NCBI RefSeq assembly: GCF_001423125.1
Contig: NZ_LMNW01000003.1
Coordinates: 101,022-165,021 of the forward strand
DNA: 64,000 nt
Source of the DNA: Duganella sp. Leaf126
Lineage (GTDB): Bacteria; Pseudomonadota; Gammaproteobacteria; Burkholderiales; Burkholderiaceae_D
Reading direction: 5' to 3'
Shown: positions 8,396-16,905 of the stretch, one piece after another
Position numbering within the stretch: the stretch's first letter is position 1
Layout: each line of letters begins with the position of its first letter
Translations under genes and position numbers: made by a program
The notes under the pieces: model-generated
Database searches by the model: none
Told to the model about the DNA's origin: nothing
What the model saw: the letters and a program-made list of their open reading frames with translations, nothing else

Positions 8396-8776
8396 ATGGA
8401 AAAACTGGTAATGAAGAACGAGAAATTAACGCAAGACGAATACAATGCCCTCGATGAAATCAGGGCAGGTGCCAAGGCCGAACGCTACAGCGCCTGTGTC
8501 GGACGCAACACCAAGCGCCTGGCCGGGCTGAAACTGTTCAGCGTTGCCCGCAATGGCCGTATCACCCTCACCGAGAAGGGCGAGCAGACCCTGTTCCTGC
8601 GCCGCTGCGTGCTGGCGCTGCGCGACATCGCCGCCGACGGCGCCAGTCCGATCGGCGCCGATGTGGCGCTGTTCCTCGGTAAAAAATCCCATATCGTGCC
8701 GCGCGCCGACGGCGGCTTCGATATTTCCGATAAAGGCCGCGAATCGCTGGCCGACATCACGCAGCAAGGCCTGTAA
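8396..8776 (+). CDS. Hypothetical protein, two winged-helix-like repeats
   Basis: A 126-residue soluble protein (start ATG 8396; an alternative ATG five codons later). No strong ribosome site is seen for either. The two halves look alike. Each ends with a beta-wing-like stretch (ARNGRITLTEKGEQTLFLRR near 50-70 and RADGGFDISDKGRESLADI near 102-120). This is the pattern seen at the end of winged-helix domains. It may therefore bind nucleic acid or serve as an adaptor. No named family is recognised. It precedes the hybrid kinase gene on the same strand by 56 bases, which could imply co-transcription. Confidence 0.55.
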   Translation: MEKLVMKNEKLTQDEYNALDEIRAGAKAERYSACVGRNTKRLAGLKLFSVARNGRITLTEKGEQTLFLRRCVLALRDIAADGASPIGADVALFLGKKSHIVPRADGGFDISDKGRESLADITQQGL

Positions 8777-8832
8777 CACCCGACCGTCCCACCACTGCTT
8801 CGCGGGGGCGACCCCATACCATTGCGCGTCCC

Positions 8833-11800
8833 GTGAAAACAATCGATACCCTGCAAAAATTCAGGAAACTGTTCCGCGTGCTGGTGATCGCCGTGGTCGT
8901 GGTGGTCCTGGTCATCGTGATCGGCCTGGCCCATGTGCTCAACCAGAGCCGGCTGCGTTACTACGCTGCGGCTGCCGACACCTCGCGCAACCTGGCCATC
9001 ACGCTCGAAGGGTTTTTGCAGGCGCATGTGCAGGAGGTGGACCTGGCGCTGCAGCGCGCCAACGCCGAGTTCGGCGCCATGCACAAGGCCGGCACGTACA
9101 GCGAGCAGGCATTCAGCGCCTACCTGCGCAGCCTGAAAGAGCGCGTGCCGCAGGCGCAGGCGATACGCGGCGCCAACGCCGGCGGCCGGGTGGTCTTCGG
9201 TGACGACGTCGACCTGGTCCATCCGCATGACTTGCGCATCCGCGAATTTTTCCACCGCGTCCGCAACGAGCGCAAGCTGATCTTCGGTTTGCCGCTGCGC
9301 TCGCGCGTCAGCGGCCACTGGGTGCTGCCGATCGCCTACCCGCTCACGCTGCCGGACGGCAGCTTCGGCGGCACGGCCTATGTCACCATCGACAGCGCCG
9401 CGCTGGACAAATCGTTTGCCGCGCTGAAGATCGGCGCCCATGGCTCGATCGTCGTGCTCGACGCGCAGCGACGCGTGCTGCACCGCTATCCGCAGGTGTC
9501 CGGCATGGAAATCGGCAGCACCGTCAAGATCAACCCGCCCACCAAGGCCATCCTCGACGGCCAGGCCCGGCGCGGCACGTACACGGTCGTCAGCCAGCGC
9601 GACCAGCGCGAGCGCACGCTCAGCACCGAGCAGGTGGGCGACTACCCGGTGTACGTGATCGTCGGGCTGGCCAGCGAAGATTTCCTGGCCCCGTGGTATC
9701 GCAAGGAGATCCGCAACGTCGCCATCTTCGTGCTGCTGATGCTGGCGCTGGCGGTGGCGCTGCTGCTGTTCCTGCGGGCGGGACTGCGTAAGCAGTCGCA
9801 GGCGGTGCAGCAGCTGGTGGAGGCCGAAGATGCATTGCAGCAGTCGCTGGTGCGGCTGACGGCGTCCGAGTCGCGCTGGCGCTCGCTGACCGAGGGCTTG
9901 CCGCAGATGGTGTGGACCGCCCGCGCCGACCTGCGGCTCGATTTCATGAGCCACCACTGGCAGGAATTCAGCGGCGTCCCCAGCCAGCAGCTGATCGACG
10001 ACGGCAACTGGTCGCGCGTGATCCACCCCGACGACATGGCGGCCGTGTCCGCCGAATGGGCGCGCGCCAGGCTGGGCGGGCACGAGTTCCGCTGCGATGC
10101 GCGCCTGCGCCGCCACGATGGCGTGTGGCGCGTGTTCGATCACCACGCGCTGGCCCAGCATGACGGTCACGGCAATGTGCTGGGCTGGGTCGGCAGCAGC
10201 ACCGACCGCACCGAATCGCGCGCCGCCAGGGAGGCGCTGCTGCTGGCCAAGGAAGAGGCGCTGGCGGCCGGGCGCGCCAAGTCCGAGTTCGTGGCCAATA
10301 TGAGCCACGAGATCCGCTCGCCGATGAACGCCGTGCTGGGCATGCTGCAACTGCTGCAGCAAACCGGCATGAACGAGCGCCAGCAGGATTACGTGGCCAA
10401 GGCCGGCGCTGCCGCCCGCGCGCTGCTCGGCCTGCTTAACGACATCCTCGATTTCTCCAAGGTGGAGGCCGGCAAGCTGGCGCTCGATCCCCACCCGTTC
10501 CGGCTCGATAAACTCTGGCGCGACCTGGCCGTGATCCTGTCGGCCAATGTCGGCGCCGGGCAGGTCGAAGTGCTGTTCCGCATCGACCCGGCGCTGCCGG
10601 CCGTGGTCATCGGCGACGACCTGCGCCTGCACCAGATCCTGCTCAACCTGGCAGGCAATGCCATCAAGTTCACCGAGCGCGGCGAAGTGGTGGTGGTGGC
10701 GCGGCTGGCCGCGCGCAGCGGCAGCCGCTTGTCCGTGTGCTTCGCCGTCAGCGACACCGGCATCGGCATCTCGGACGAGCAGCGGCAGCGCATCTTCGAC
10801 GGCTTTTCGCAGGCCGAGGCCTCGACCGCGCGCCGCTACGGCGGCACCGGCCTCGGCCTGGCGATCTGCCAGCGCCTGGTGGGCCTCATGGGCGGCAAGC
10901 TGGACCTGCAGAGTACGCCGGGCAAGGGCAGCACGTTCACGTTCACGCTCGATCTCGAGATCGGCGACGACGCTGCGCCGGCCGCGGCGGCGCCGGTCGG
11001 CGGGCTGTCCAACCTGTCGTGCCTGGTGGTGGACGACAATCCCGTGGCCCGCGCGGTGGTGGCCGAAATGGCGACGTCGTTCGGCTGGCGGGTGGACGTG
11101 GCAGGCGGCGGCGCGCAGGCGCTGACGATGATCGCCGACCGCATCGCGGCCAGGGGCAACGCTGCCGGCCACGCCTACGACGTGGTGTTCATCGACTGGC
11201 GCATGCCGGAACTGGACGGCTGGGAAACCAGTTGCCGCATCCGCCAGCTGTGCGCCAGCGGCAAGCTGCCGCTGATCGTGATGGTCACCGCCTACGACCG
11301 CGAAATGCTGGCCCAGCGCCAGCAGCATCTGTCGCCGGTGCTCGACGGTTTCGTGGTCAAGCCGGTCACGGCCTCGATGCTGTTCGACGCCGTGGCCGAC
11401 GCCCGCGTCGAGCACCGGGCGCTGCGGCTGGCGTCCTCCGTGCCGGCGCCGTCCGGCACCCGGCTGGCGGGGCTGCGGCTGCTGCTGGTGGACGACAATC
11501 CCGCCAACCAGCAGGTGGCCGGCGAGCTGCTGGCCAACGACGGTGCCAGCGTGCAGGTGGCCGCCTCCGGCCTGCAGGCGCTGCAGGCGCTGGCTGGCCT
11601 GCAGCCGTTGCCGGACCTGATCCTGATGGACATCCAGATGCCGGAGATGGACGGCTACGAAACCACGCAGGCGATCCTGCAGCAGCTGGGCCCGGCAGCG
11701 CCGCCCATCGTCGCCATGACCGCCAACGCCATGGCTGCCGACCGCAGCGCCGCGCTCAAGGCCGGCATGGTCGATCACGTCGGCAAGCCGTTCGACCTGG

Positions 11801-12267
11801 CGCAGCTGATCGACGTGATCCTGCACCACGTGGGACGTGCGCCGGCTGCCGGGCCCACCGCTGTATCGGCGCTGCACGCCGCGCCTGCGGCCGCAGCGGC
11901 GCCGCCGGAAGCAGTGCCTGCGCCCGGCATCCACAGCGACGCCGCGCTGCAGCGCATGGGCGGCCTGACCGCCGTGTACCTGATGGCCTTGCGCGGTGTC
12001 GATGCGGAAGCGGCCCGGCTGACGGCGCAGATCGAGGCGGCCCGCACCGCGCATGACGTGCAGGCCGTGCGCGCGCCGCTGCATACCTTGAAGGGACTGG
12101 CCGGCACCATCGGCGCCGAGCGCCTGCAGGCGCTGGCCCGGCTGGCCGAGCTGGCATTCAGGCAGGGCGGTGAGGAAGGATGGGACCGGCTCGAACCGGT
12201 CCTGGCGGAAGCGGCAGCGTTGCCCGCCGAGGTGGCGGCGCTGCTGGCCCGGCTCGCGCCGGGCTGA
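8833..12267 (+). CDS. Hybrid sensor histidine kinase with two receivers and an HPt domain
   Basis: A 1144-residue inner-membrane sensor. Order: membrane helix (about 15-37), periplasmic Cache/PDC-like sensor (about 41-290), membrane helix (about 296-316), PAS domain (about 340-465), HisKA with phospho-acceptor His492 in MSHEIRSPMNAVLG, and HATPase_c with the GGTGLGLAI G-box. Two receivers follow (Asp788 in FIDWRMPELD, Asp933 in LMDIQMPEMD). A C-terminal HPt domain has His1084 in PLHTLKGLAGTIG. This is a complete His-Asp-Asp-His phosphorelay like BarA/GacS-type kinases. The output regulator is not adjacent. The start is GTG without a clear ribosome site, so the first residues are less certain. 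Confidence 0.93.
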   Translation: MKTIDTLQKFRKLFRVLVIAVVVVVLVIVIGLAHVLNQSRLRYYAAAADTSRNLAITLEGFLQAHVQEVDLALQRANAEFGAMHKAGTYSEQAFSAYLRSLKERVPQAQAIRGANAGGRVVFGDDVDLVHPHDLRIREFFHRVRNERKLIFGLPLRSRVSGHWVLPIAYPLTLPDGSFGGTAYVTIDSAALDKSFAALKIGAHGSIVVLDAQRRVLHRYPQVSGMEIGSTVKINPPTKAILDGQARRGTYTVVSQRDQRERTLSTEQVGDYPVYVIVGLASEDFLAPWYRKEIRNVAIFVLLMLALAVALLLFLRAGLRKQSQAVQQLVEAEDALQQSLVRLTASESRWRSLTEGLPQMVWTARADLRLDFMSHHWQEFSGVPSQQLIDDGNWSRVIHPDDMAAVSAEWARARLGGHEFRCDARLRRHDGVWRVFDHHALAQHDGHGNVLGWVGSSTDRTESRAAREALLLAKEEALAAGRAKSEFVANMSHEIRSPMNAVLGMLQLLQQTGMNERQQDYVAKAGAAARALLGLLNDILDFSKVEAGKLALDPHPFRLDKLWRDLAVILSANVGAGQVEVLFRIDPALPAVVIGDDLRLHQILLNLAGNAIKFTERGEVVVVARLAARSGSRLSVCFAVSDTGIGISDEQRQRIFDGFSQAEASTARRYGGTGLGLAICQRLVGLMGGKLDLQSTPGKGSTFTFTLDLEIGDDAAPAAAAPVGGLSNLSCLVVDDNPVARAVVAEMATSFGWRVDVAGGGAQALTMIADRIAARGNAAGHAYDVVFIDWRMPELDGWETSCRIRQLCASGKLPLIVMVTAYDREMLAQRQQHLSPVLDGFVVKPVTASMLFDAVADARVEHRALRLASSVPAPSGTRLAGLRLLLVDDNPANQQVAGELLANDGASVQVAASGLQALQALAGLQPLPDLILMDIQMPEMDGYETTQAILQQLGPAAPPIVAMTANAMAADRSAALKAGMVDHVGKPFDLAQLIDVILHHVGRAPAAGPTAVSALHAAPAAAAAPPEAVPAPGIHSDAALQRMGGLTAVYLMALRGVDAEAARLTAQIEAARTAHDVQAVRAPLHTLKGLAGTIGAERLQALARLAELAFRQGGEEGWDRLEPVLAEAAALPAEVAALLARLAPG

Positions 12268-12279
12268 TTGCTTACGTTG

Positions 12280-13689
12280 TTATTGTGCGCCGGGCTGGAA
12301 ACCGTCGGCGGCGATTTCCAGTTCCGTCACTGCGCCATACTTGCCGGCCACGGTGCGGATATCGGCAGCCTTGCCGATCAACACCGTTTGCAGGTTGTTG
12401 CGCGGGAAGTGTTTGGTCACCAGCGCCTTGGCGCGCTCCGGCGTCAGGCTGTCGACGTCGCGGCTGAAGTTGTCGATCTGTTCGCGGCCAACGTCGTATG
12501 CATACATATCGCCGAGCAGGCCGGCCAGCTGCTCACCGGTTTCATAACGCGGCGGGAACTGGCCCTTGACGTAAGCCTTGGCCGAATCGAGGGTGGCCTG
12601 GTCGATGCCCTGGTCCCACAGCCGCTGGTAGGTCTTGTGGGCCAGCGCCAGCGCGTCGCCGGTCTTGGCTGACGCCGTGAAACTCGAGATGGCGAATGTG
12701 CCCGTCTGCGACAGCGTGCCGAACTGGCTGCTGGCGCCGTAGGTCAGGCCCGAGTTGACGCGCAGCTCGTCGTTGAGCCACGACGTGAAGCGGCCACCGA
12801 GGATGGTGTTGATCACCTGCAGCGGCACGTAGTCGGGATCGTTGCGGGCGATGCCGGCGCCACCGATCATGAACGTGGTCTCGATGGCGTCGGGCTTGTT
12901 GACCAGCCATACGCGCGCCTGGTCGGCCTTGACCTTGCCGTTGTCCTGCTGTTTCGGCGCCGGCCCGCTGGCTTGCCAGGCGCCGAACAGCGATTCGATC
13001 TGGCGCCGCATCTCGTCCTTCTGGAAGTCGCCGACCACCACGATGGCGGCATTGTCGGGACGGTAGAACTGGCCGTAGTAGCGCTGCACGTCGGCCTGCT
13101 TGAGCGCGCCGACGCTGCCCACCGTGCCGCTGGCGGGGTTGCCGTACGGCGCGCTGCCGAACAGCATGGCGCGGTAGTAGCTGCCCACCACATTGCGCGG
13201 CGCTTCCTTGGCCTGCTTCAGGCCGGTGACCTTGCGGTCGCGCAGCTTGGTCAGCTCGGCCTCGTCGAACGACGGCTGCTGGACGATTTCGGCAAACAGC
13301 GGCAGCAGGGCGGCCGCATCCTTGCGGGCGAAGTTGGCCTGCACGGTGCTGGCCTCGGTGCCGGCGCCGCCGGCCAGGCTGGCGCCGCGGAAGTCGAATG
13401 CCTGGTCGATGGCCTTCTTGTCGTGCGCCTTGGTGCCGAGCAGCAGGGCGTCGCCGGTGAGGTTGGACAGGCCTGCCTGGGCAGCGTCGTTGACGGCACC
13501 GGCCTTGACCACGGCGCGCACCGAGATCAACGGCACTTCGTGGCGTTCCATCAGGTACACGGCCAGGCCGTTGGGCAGCTTGACGGTGTCGAAGGCGGGC
13601 AGGCTGAATGGCGCAGCCATGGCCGGCGCAGCGGCTGCAGCGCCCAGTACGGTACCGGCCGCCAGAGCGGCGATCATCGTTGTTTTCAT
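12280..13689 (-). CDS. M16 peptidase-like protein lacking the zinc site (partner subunit)
   Basis: A 469-residue protein with a cleavable Sec signal (MKTTMIAALAAGTVLGAAAAAPAMA), so periplasmic. It has the duplicated M16 (pitrilysin/insulinase) fold, but where active members have HxxEH it reads LTGDALLLGTKAHD, so the zinc ligands are missing. Such degenerate subunits pair with an active M16 subunit to form the peptide-holding chamber. Its start lies only four bases from the stop of the active M16 gene upstream, and its ribosome site is inside that gene, so the two are an operon and probably a heterodimer. It is convergent with the hybrid kinase gene. Confidence 0.9.
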   Translation of the reverse strand: MKTTMIAALAAGTVLGAAAAAPAMAAPFSLPAFDTVKLPNGLAVYLMERHEVPLISVRAVVKAGAVNDAAQAGLSNLTGDALLLGTKAHDKKAIDQAFDFRGASLAGGAGTEASTVQANFARKDAAALLPLFAEIVQQPSFDEAELTKLRDRKVTGLKQAKEAPRNVVGSYYRAMLFGSAPYGNPASGTVGSVGALKQADVQRYYGQFYRPDNAAIVVVGDFQKDEMRRQIESLFGAWQASGPAPKQQDNGKVKADQARVWLVNKPDAIETTFMIGGAGIARNDPDYVPLQVINTILGGRFTSWLNDELRVNSGLTYGASSQFGTLSQTGTFAISSFTASAKTGDALALAHKTYQRLWDQGIDQATLDSAKAYVKGQFPPRYETGEQLAGLLGDMYAYDVGREQIDNFSRDVDSLTPERAKALVTKHFPRNNLQTVLIGKAADIRTVAGKYGAVTELEIAADGFQPGAQ

Positions 13690-13693
13690 CGGT

Positions 13694-15037
13694 TCAATCC
13701 TCCTTCGCAGCGAGCACGCCGACGGTGCGCTGCGATTTTTTCAGGTATTTGGCGGCCACGGCCTGGATATCGGCCGGGGTCAGCCGCGCATAGGCAGCCG
13801 GGGCGTCGTACATTTTCCTGTAGTCGCCGAAGAACACCTCGTAATTGCCCAGGTTCTGGGCCTTGCCGTTGATGGTTTCCTGCTCGCGGTACAGATTGAC
13901 CAGCTTCTGGTTGCGCACCTTGTCCAGTTCTTCCGCGGTGACGCCATCCTTGACCACCTTGTCGAGCTCGGCCAGCACGGCTTTTTCCAGCGTGGCCGGC
14001 TCCACCTTGGCAGCGGCCACGGCCAGCACATACATCAGGCCCGGGTCGAAACCGTCGGCGCCATAGGCTGCCACCTGGGTCGCCAATTGCTGCTCGACCA
14101 GCGCCTTGTACAGGCGCGAGGTCTTGCCGTCGGCCAGCAGGCTCTGCAGCACTTCCAGCGCGTAGTGGTCGGGGCTGTTGGCGGCCGGGACCTTGAAGGC
14201 GATCGCCAGGTTGGGCGAGGTGGCCGACTCCTTGGTCACGAACACGCGGCGCTCGCCCGTCTGCGGCGGCTCCACCGTGCGCACGGGCGGCGGCGGCGCG
14301 CCTTTCGGAATCTTGCCGAAGTAGCGCGTGGCCAGTTTTTTTACCTGATCGACCTTGACGTCGCCGACGATGACGGCCACCGCGTTATTGGGCGCGTAAT
14401 AGGTCTTGAAATAATGTTCGAGATCCTGCTGGGTCCAGGCCTTGATGTCGGACTCGTGGCCGATCACGGGCCAGGAGTACGGATGGGCCTGGAAGGCAAC
14501 GCCGCTGACCGCTTCCTGCAGCGCGCGGAGGTTGGAATTCTCCAGGCCGGTGCTGCGCTCGGACAGCACCACGCCGCGCTCGCTGGCAACCATTTTCGGA
14601 TCGATGTTCAGGTGGGCGATGCGGTCGCTCTCGAGCGTGAAGATGGTTTCCAGCGAGGATGCCGGGAACCAGTCCTGGTACACGGTGACGTCGTTGCTGG
14701 TGTAGGCGTTGTTGGAGCCGCCCTTGGCTTCCATGGTGCGGTCGAACATTTTCGGGCCGAAGTGTTTCGAGCCGTTGAACATCATGTGCTCGAAGAAGTG
14801 CGACAGGCCGGTGATGCCGGGCGCCTCGTTGCGCGAGCCGACCTTCCAGAACGTGTACATATTGGCGTTGGGGATGCTGTGCGATTCCAGCACGATGAAC
14901 TTCATGCCGTTGGCCAGGGTAAAGGTGTTGACCTCGTCCGCCGGCGCCGTTTCTGCAGCCGAGGTGGCTGACGTGGTCGCGGCCAGCGCGAGCAGCACGC
15001 TGGCGGCCAGCGCTTTCCTCCAGACTTTCACTTTCAT
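13694..15037 (-). CDS. M16 family zinc metallopeptidase (active subunit)
   Basis: A 447-residue periplasmic peptidase. The signal peptide is followed by the catalytic zinc motif HFFEHMMF (HxxEH, about residue 80) and the downstream Glu in the ASERGVVLSE region. This is the standard M16B order, and the length matches the family. The start at 15037 is chosen because AGGAG precedes it by about five bases and a good signal sequence follows; the longer frame adds MLYASTQGAL without a ribosome site. It is the first gene of a two-gene operon with the inactive M16 subunit and probably degrades peptides in the periplasm. Confidence 0.92.
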   Translation of the reverse strand: MKVKVWRKALAASVLLALAATTSATSAAETAPADEVNTFTLANGMKFIVLESHSIPNANMYTFWKVGSRNEAPGITGLSHFFEHMMFNGSKHFGPKMFDRTMEAKGGSNNAYTSNDVTVYQDWFPASSLETIFTLESDRIAHLNIDPKMVASERGVVLSERSTGLENSNLRALQEAVSGVAFQAHPYSWPVIGHESDIKAWTQQDLEHYFKTYYAPNNAVAVIVGDVKVDQVKKLATRYFGKIPKGAPPPPVRTVEPPQTGERRVFVTKESATSPNLAIAFKVPAANSPDHYALEVLQSLLADGKTSRLYKALVEQQLATQVAAYGADGFDPGLMYVLAVAAAKVEPATLEKAVLAELDKVVKDGVTAEELDKVRNQKLVNLYREQETINGKAQNLGNYEVFFGDYRKMYDAPAAYARLTPADIQAVAAKYLKKSQRTVGVLAAKED

Positions 15038-15076
15038 AAGTGCTCCTTGTGTCGAAGCGTAAAGCATACGATATCT

Positions 15077-15088
15077 GACAATATTGTC
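15077..15088. promoter_or_regulatory. Perfect 12-base palindrome in a divergent promoter region
   Basis: GACAATATTGTC is a perfect palindrome located between the divergently transcribed M16 operon and the thioesterase gene. A dimeric repressor or activator site is plausible. No regulator gene is adjacent, so its owner is unknown. Confidence 0.35.
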
Positions 15089-15152
15089 GGTAATTATTTG
15101 CGGGTGACAAGATTAGCGGCTAGCATGACAAAAACTATCTAGGGAGCAGTAC

Positions 15153-15632
15153 ATGGAACAACCGATGGCCTGGGTCGCTCACGAGTTGAGCATGACCGTG
15201 CTGATGACGCCGGACATGGCCAATTTTTCCGGCAACGTCCACGGCGGCACCATTCTCAAATACCTCGACAGCGTGGCTTACGCCTGCGCCAGCCGCTACT
15301 CGGGCAGCTACACGGTCACCCTGTCGGTGGACCAGGTGATGTTCCTGCAGCCCATCCACGTGGGCGAGCTGGTCACCTTCCTGGCCTCGATCAACTACAC
15401 GGGCAATACCTCGATGGAAGTGGGCATCCGCGTGGTCACCGAAAATATCCAGAAGCGCCTGGTGCGCCACGCCAACAGCTGCTATTTCACCATGGTGGCC
15501 GTGGACGAACACCGCAAGCCGCTGCCGGTGCCCAAGCTGATCCCCGAAACCGACGAACAGAAGCAGCGCTGGGAACAGGCGCTGCGCCGCAAGCAGGCAC
15601 GCCAGTCGGTACACGGCCAGCGCAAGCAGTAG
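15153..15632 (+). CDS. Acyl-CoA thioesterase, hotdog fold (YciA/BACH-like)
   Basis: A 159-residue cytoplasmic hotdog-fold protein. The active-site helix region reads NFSGNVHGGTILKYLDSVAYACASRYSG. It contains the NVHGG motif and catalytic Asp typical of the acyl-CoA hydrolase group that hydrolyses medium- and long-chain acyl-CoA to free fatty acid and CoA. GGGAGCAG precedes the ATG. The basic C-terminal tail (RWEQALRRKQARQ) is common in this group. It is monocistronic, divergent from the M16 operon. Its biological substrate is not shown by the sequence. Confidence 0.9.
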   Translation: MEQPMAWVAHELSMTVLMTPDMANFSGNVHGGTILKYLDSVAYACASRYSGSYTVTLSVDQVMFLQPIHVGELVTFLASINYTGNTSMEVGIRVVTENIQKRLVRHANSCYFTMVAVDEHRKPLPVPKLIPETDEQKQRWEQALRRKQARQSVHGQRKQ

Positions 15633-15682
15633 CGTCGAAGACAGCTCCTGATGCCGTTCAGTGAAGGTCTTCATCTCCGTCG

Positions 15683-15700
15683 TACCCGCGAAGGCGGGTA
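15683..15700. repeat. Dispersed palindromic repeat (hairpin) between convergent genes
   Basis: TACCCGC-GAAG-GCGGGTA is a perfect seven-base-pair hairpin with a four-base loop. In one frame its surroundings read VVPAKAGTQ, a well-known signature of dispersed intergenic palindromes in proteobacterial genomes. It lies between two convergent gene ends and may also act as a terminator or mRNA-stabilising structure. Confidence 0.6.
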
Positions 15701-15729
15701 CCCAAGTTCTGCCAGCTGCGTCCAGCGGT

Positions 15730-16485
15730 CTAAGCGCTGCCGCCGCCGCTGTCGAATTGCCGGTGTTGCAGTCTCCACACGATCCAGTGCGCCCACAAGC
15801 GGTTCAGCCCGGGCAGTGCGATGCGTCCGGCCAGGCGCCGTTGCATGGCCAGCGCCGGCGACGGCGGTGGACCGTGGACGGCAAACCAGATCCGGTTATT
15901 GCCCGCTACCCCGCGCAGCGTGCAGAGCTTGCCGCCGAAGGCGTGCCGCAGGCGCCGCAACGTCAGGCCGTACGACGGATCGTAGCTGAAGATATTGGCG
16001 ACCATCACGCCCCCCGGCCGCAGCGCGCGGCGGCAGTCGGCGTAGAACGCGGCGCTCGACAGCGCGGCCGGCAGGCCCTGCTCGTCGAAGCCGTCCACCA
16101 GCAGCACGTCGGCGCTGGCGCGCAGGCGCGGCAGGTAGGCGGCGGCGTCGGCGTGGACGATGGTCAGCCGGGCATCGTCGGGCGGAATCGCGAATTGCCG
16201 GCGCAGGGCGATCACGTCGGCGCGTACCTCCAGCACCGTGATGCGCGCCTGCGGCAGGTAGCGGTAGCAGAACTTGACCAGGGAGCCGCCGCCCAGCCCC
16301 ACCATCACGATATGCGCCGGCCGCGGCTGGAACAGCGTGAAACACATCATGGCGCGGCAATAGGCCAGCACCAGGTCGTCCGGATGGGATAGCTTCATCT
16401 CGCTTTGCACCATGCCTGGACGGAATTCCAGCAGGCGGCGATTGCCACGGGTGTGGACCTGGGGGAGGGGATCGGATGGCGTCAA
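15730..16485 (-). CDS. Spermidine synthase-like SAM-binding protein
   Basis: A 251-residue Rossmann-fold protein of the spermidine-synthase-like group. The SAM/dcSAM-binding loop is IVMVGLGGGSLVKF (about 60-73), followed by the acidic residue in ITVLEVRADV and the aspartate pattern in VLLVDGFDEQG. True SpeE has D-G-[GA] and Y residues for the aminopropyl acceptor, which are not clear here. It may be a methyltransferase or an aminopropyltransferase of unknown acceptor. Genes of this type are common in Burkholderiales without other polyamine genes nearby, as here. It has no membrane segments. The C-terminus is basic and Gly/Ser-rich. Confidence 0.8.
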   Translation of the reverse strand: MTPSDPLPQVHTRGNRRLLEFRPGMVQSEMKLSHPDDLVLAYCRAMMCFTLFQPRPAHIVMVGLGGGSLVKFCYRYLPQARITVLEVRADVIALRRQFAIPPDDARLTIVHADAAAYLPRLRASADVLLVDGFDEQGLPAALSSAAFYADCRRALRPGGVMVANIFSYDPSYGLTLRRLRHAFGGKLCTLRGVAGNNRIWFAVHGPPPSPALAMQRRLAGRIALPGLNRLWAHWIVWRLQHRQFDSGGGSA

Positions 16486-16617
16486 GTGGCTGTCACAGTG
16501 CGGATGTCGATTGATAGTAGCACGCTGCCACGGCTTTCATTTACAGAAGGAAAATTTCTAGGTAAATTGGCGGGGCACCGCCCTGGGCGGACCCTTACGG
16601 AAAACCGGAGAACCACG

Positions 16618-16893
16618 ATGTTTTTAGACCATCCCACGCTGACCGCCACCAACAGCTTGACCGAACCCGACCGCCTCGAGCGCCTGACCCGCGTGTACGG
16701 CTACGTGGTGGCGCTGGCCGACCTGTCGGGCCGCCAGAGCTTCATCGAAAAAGTCAGCCAGCTGCACGACCACAAGGGGACGCTGATCGTGTTCTGGCAC
16801 GACACCCCGAGCGAAGAAGAAAAAGAACTGTTCACGCAAGGCTGGGCCAGCAAGATGGGCGACGGCACCGCCAACGTCGAACACGAGGTCTGA
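16618..16893 (+). CDS. Hypothetical protein (91 aa)
   Basis: A 91-residue soluble acidic protein. GGAG eight bases upstream supports the ATG at 16618; the open frame continues upstream without a comparable site. It contains RVYGYVVALADLSGRQSFIEKVSQLHDHKGTL and a polar tail ending DGTANVEHEV. No family is recognised. It ends 12 bases before the GGDEF gene and probably shares its transcript, so it could modulate that protein or simply ride with it. It has no cysteines, signal peptide or membrane helix. Confidence 0.6.
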   Translation: MFLDHPTLTATNSLTEPDRLERLTRVYGYVVALADLSGRQSFIEKVSQLHDHKGTLIVFWHDTPSEEEKELFTQGWASKMGDGTANVEHEV

Positions 16894-16905
16894 GCCGTTC
16901 CGCTC

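Noticed and set aside
8485..12084. A 1199-residue open frame on the minus strand
   Set aside because: It lies opposite the hybrid histidine kinase, whose domains are complete. The antisense protein is His/Gln/Arg-rich without any domain, a common artefact in GC-rich genes.
16479..16512. A further Pho box (CTGTCAC) before the 91-residue gene
   Set aside because: Only one heptamer fits well; the partner heptamer and the -10 are poor, unlike the other candidate sites.
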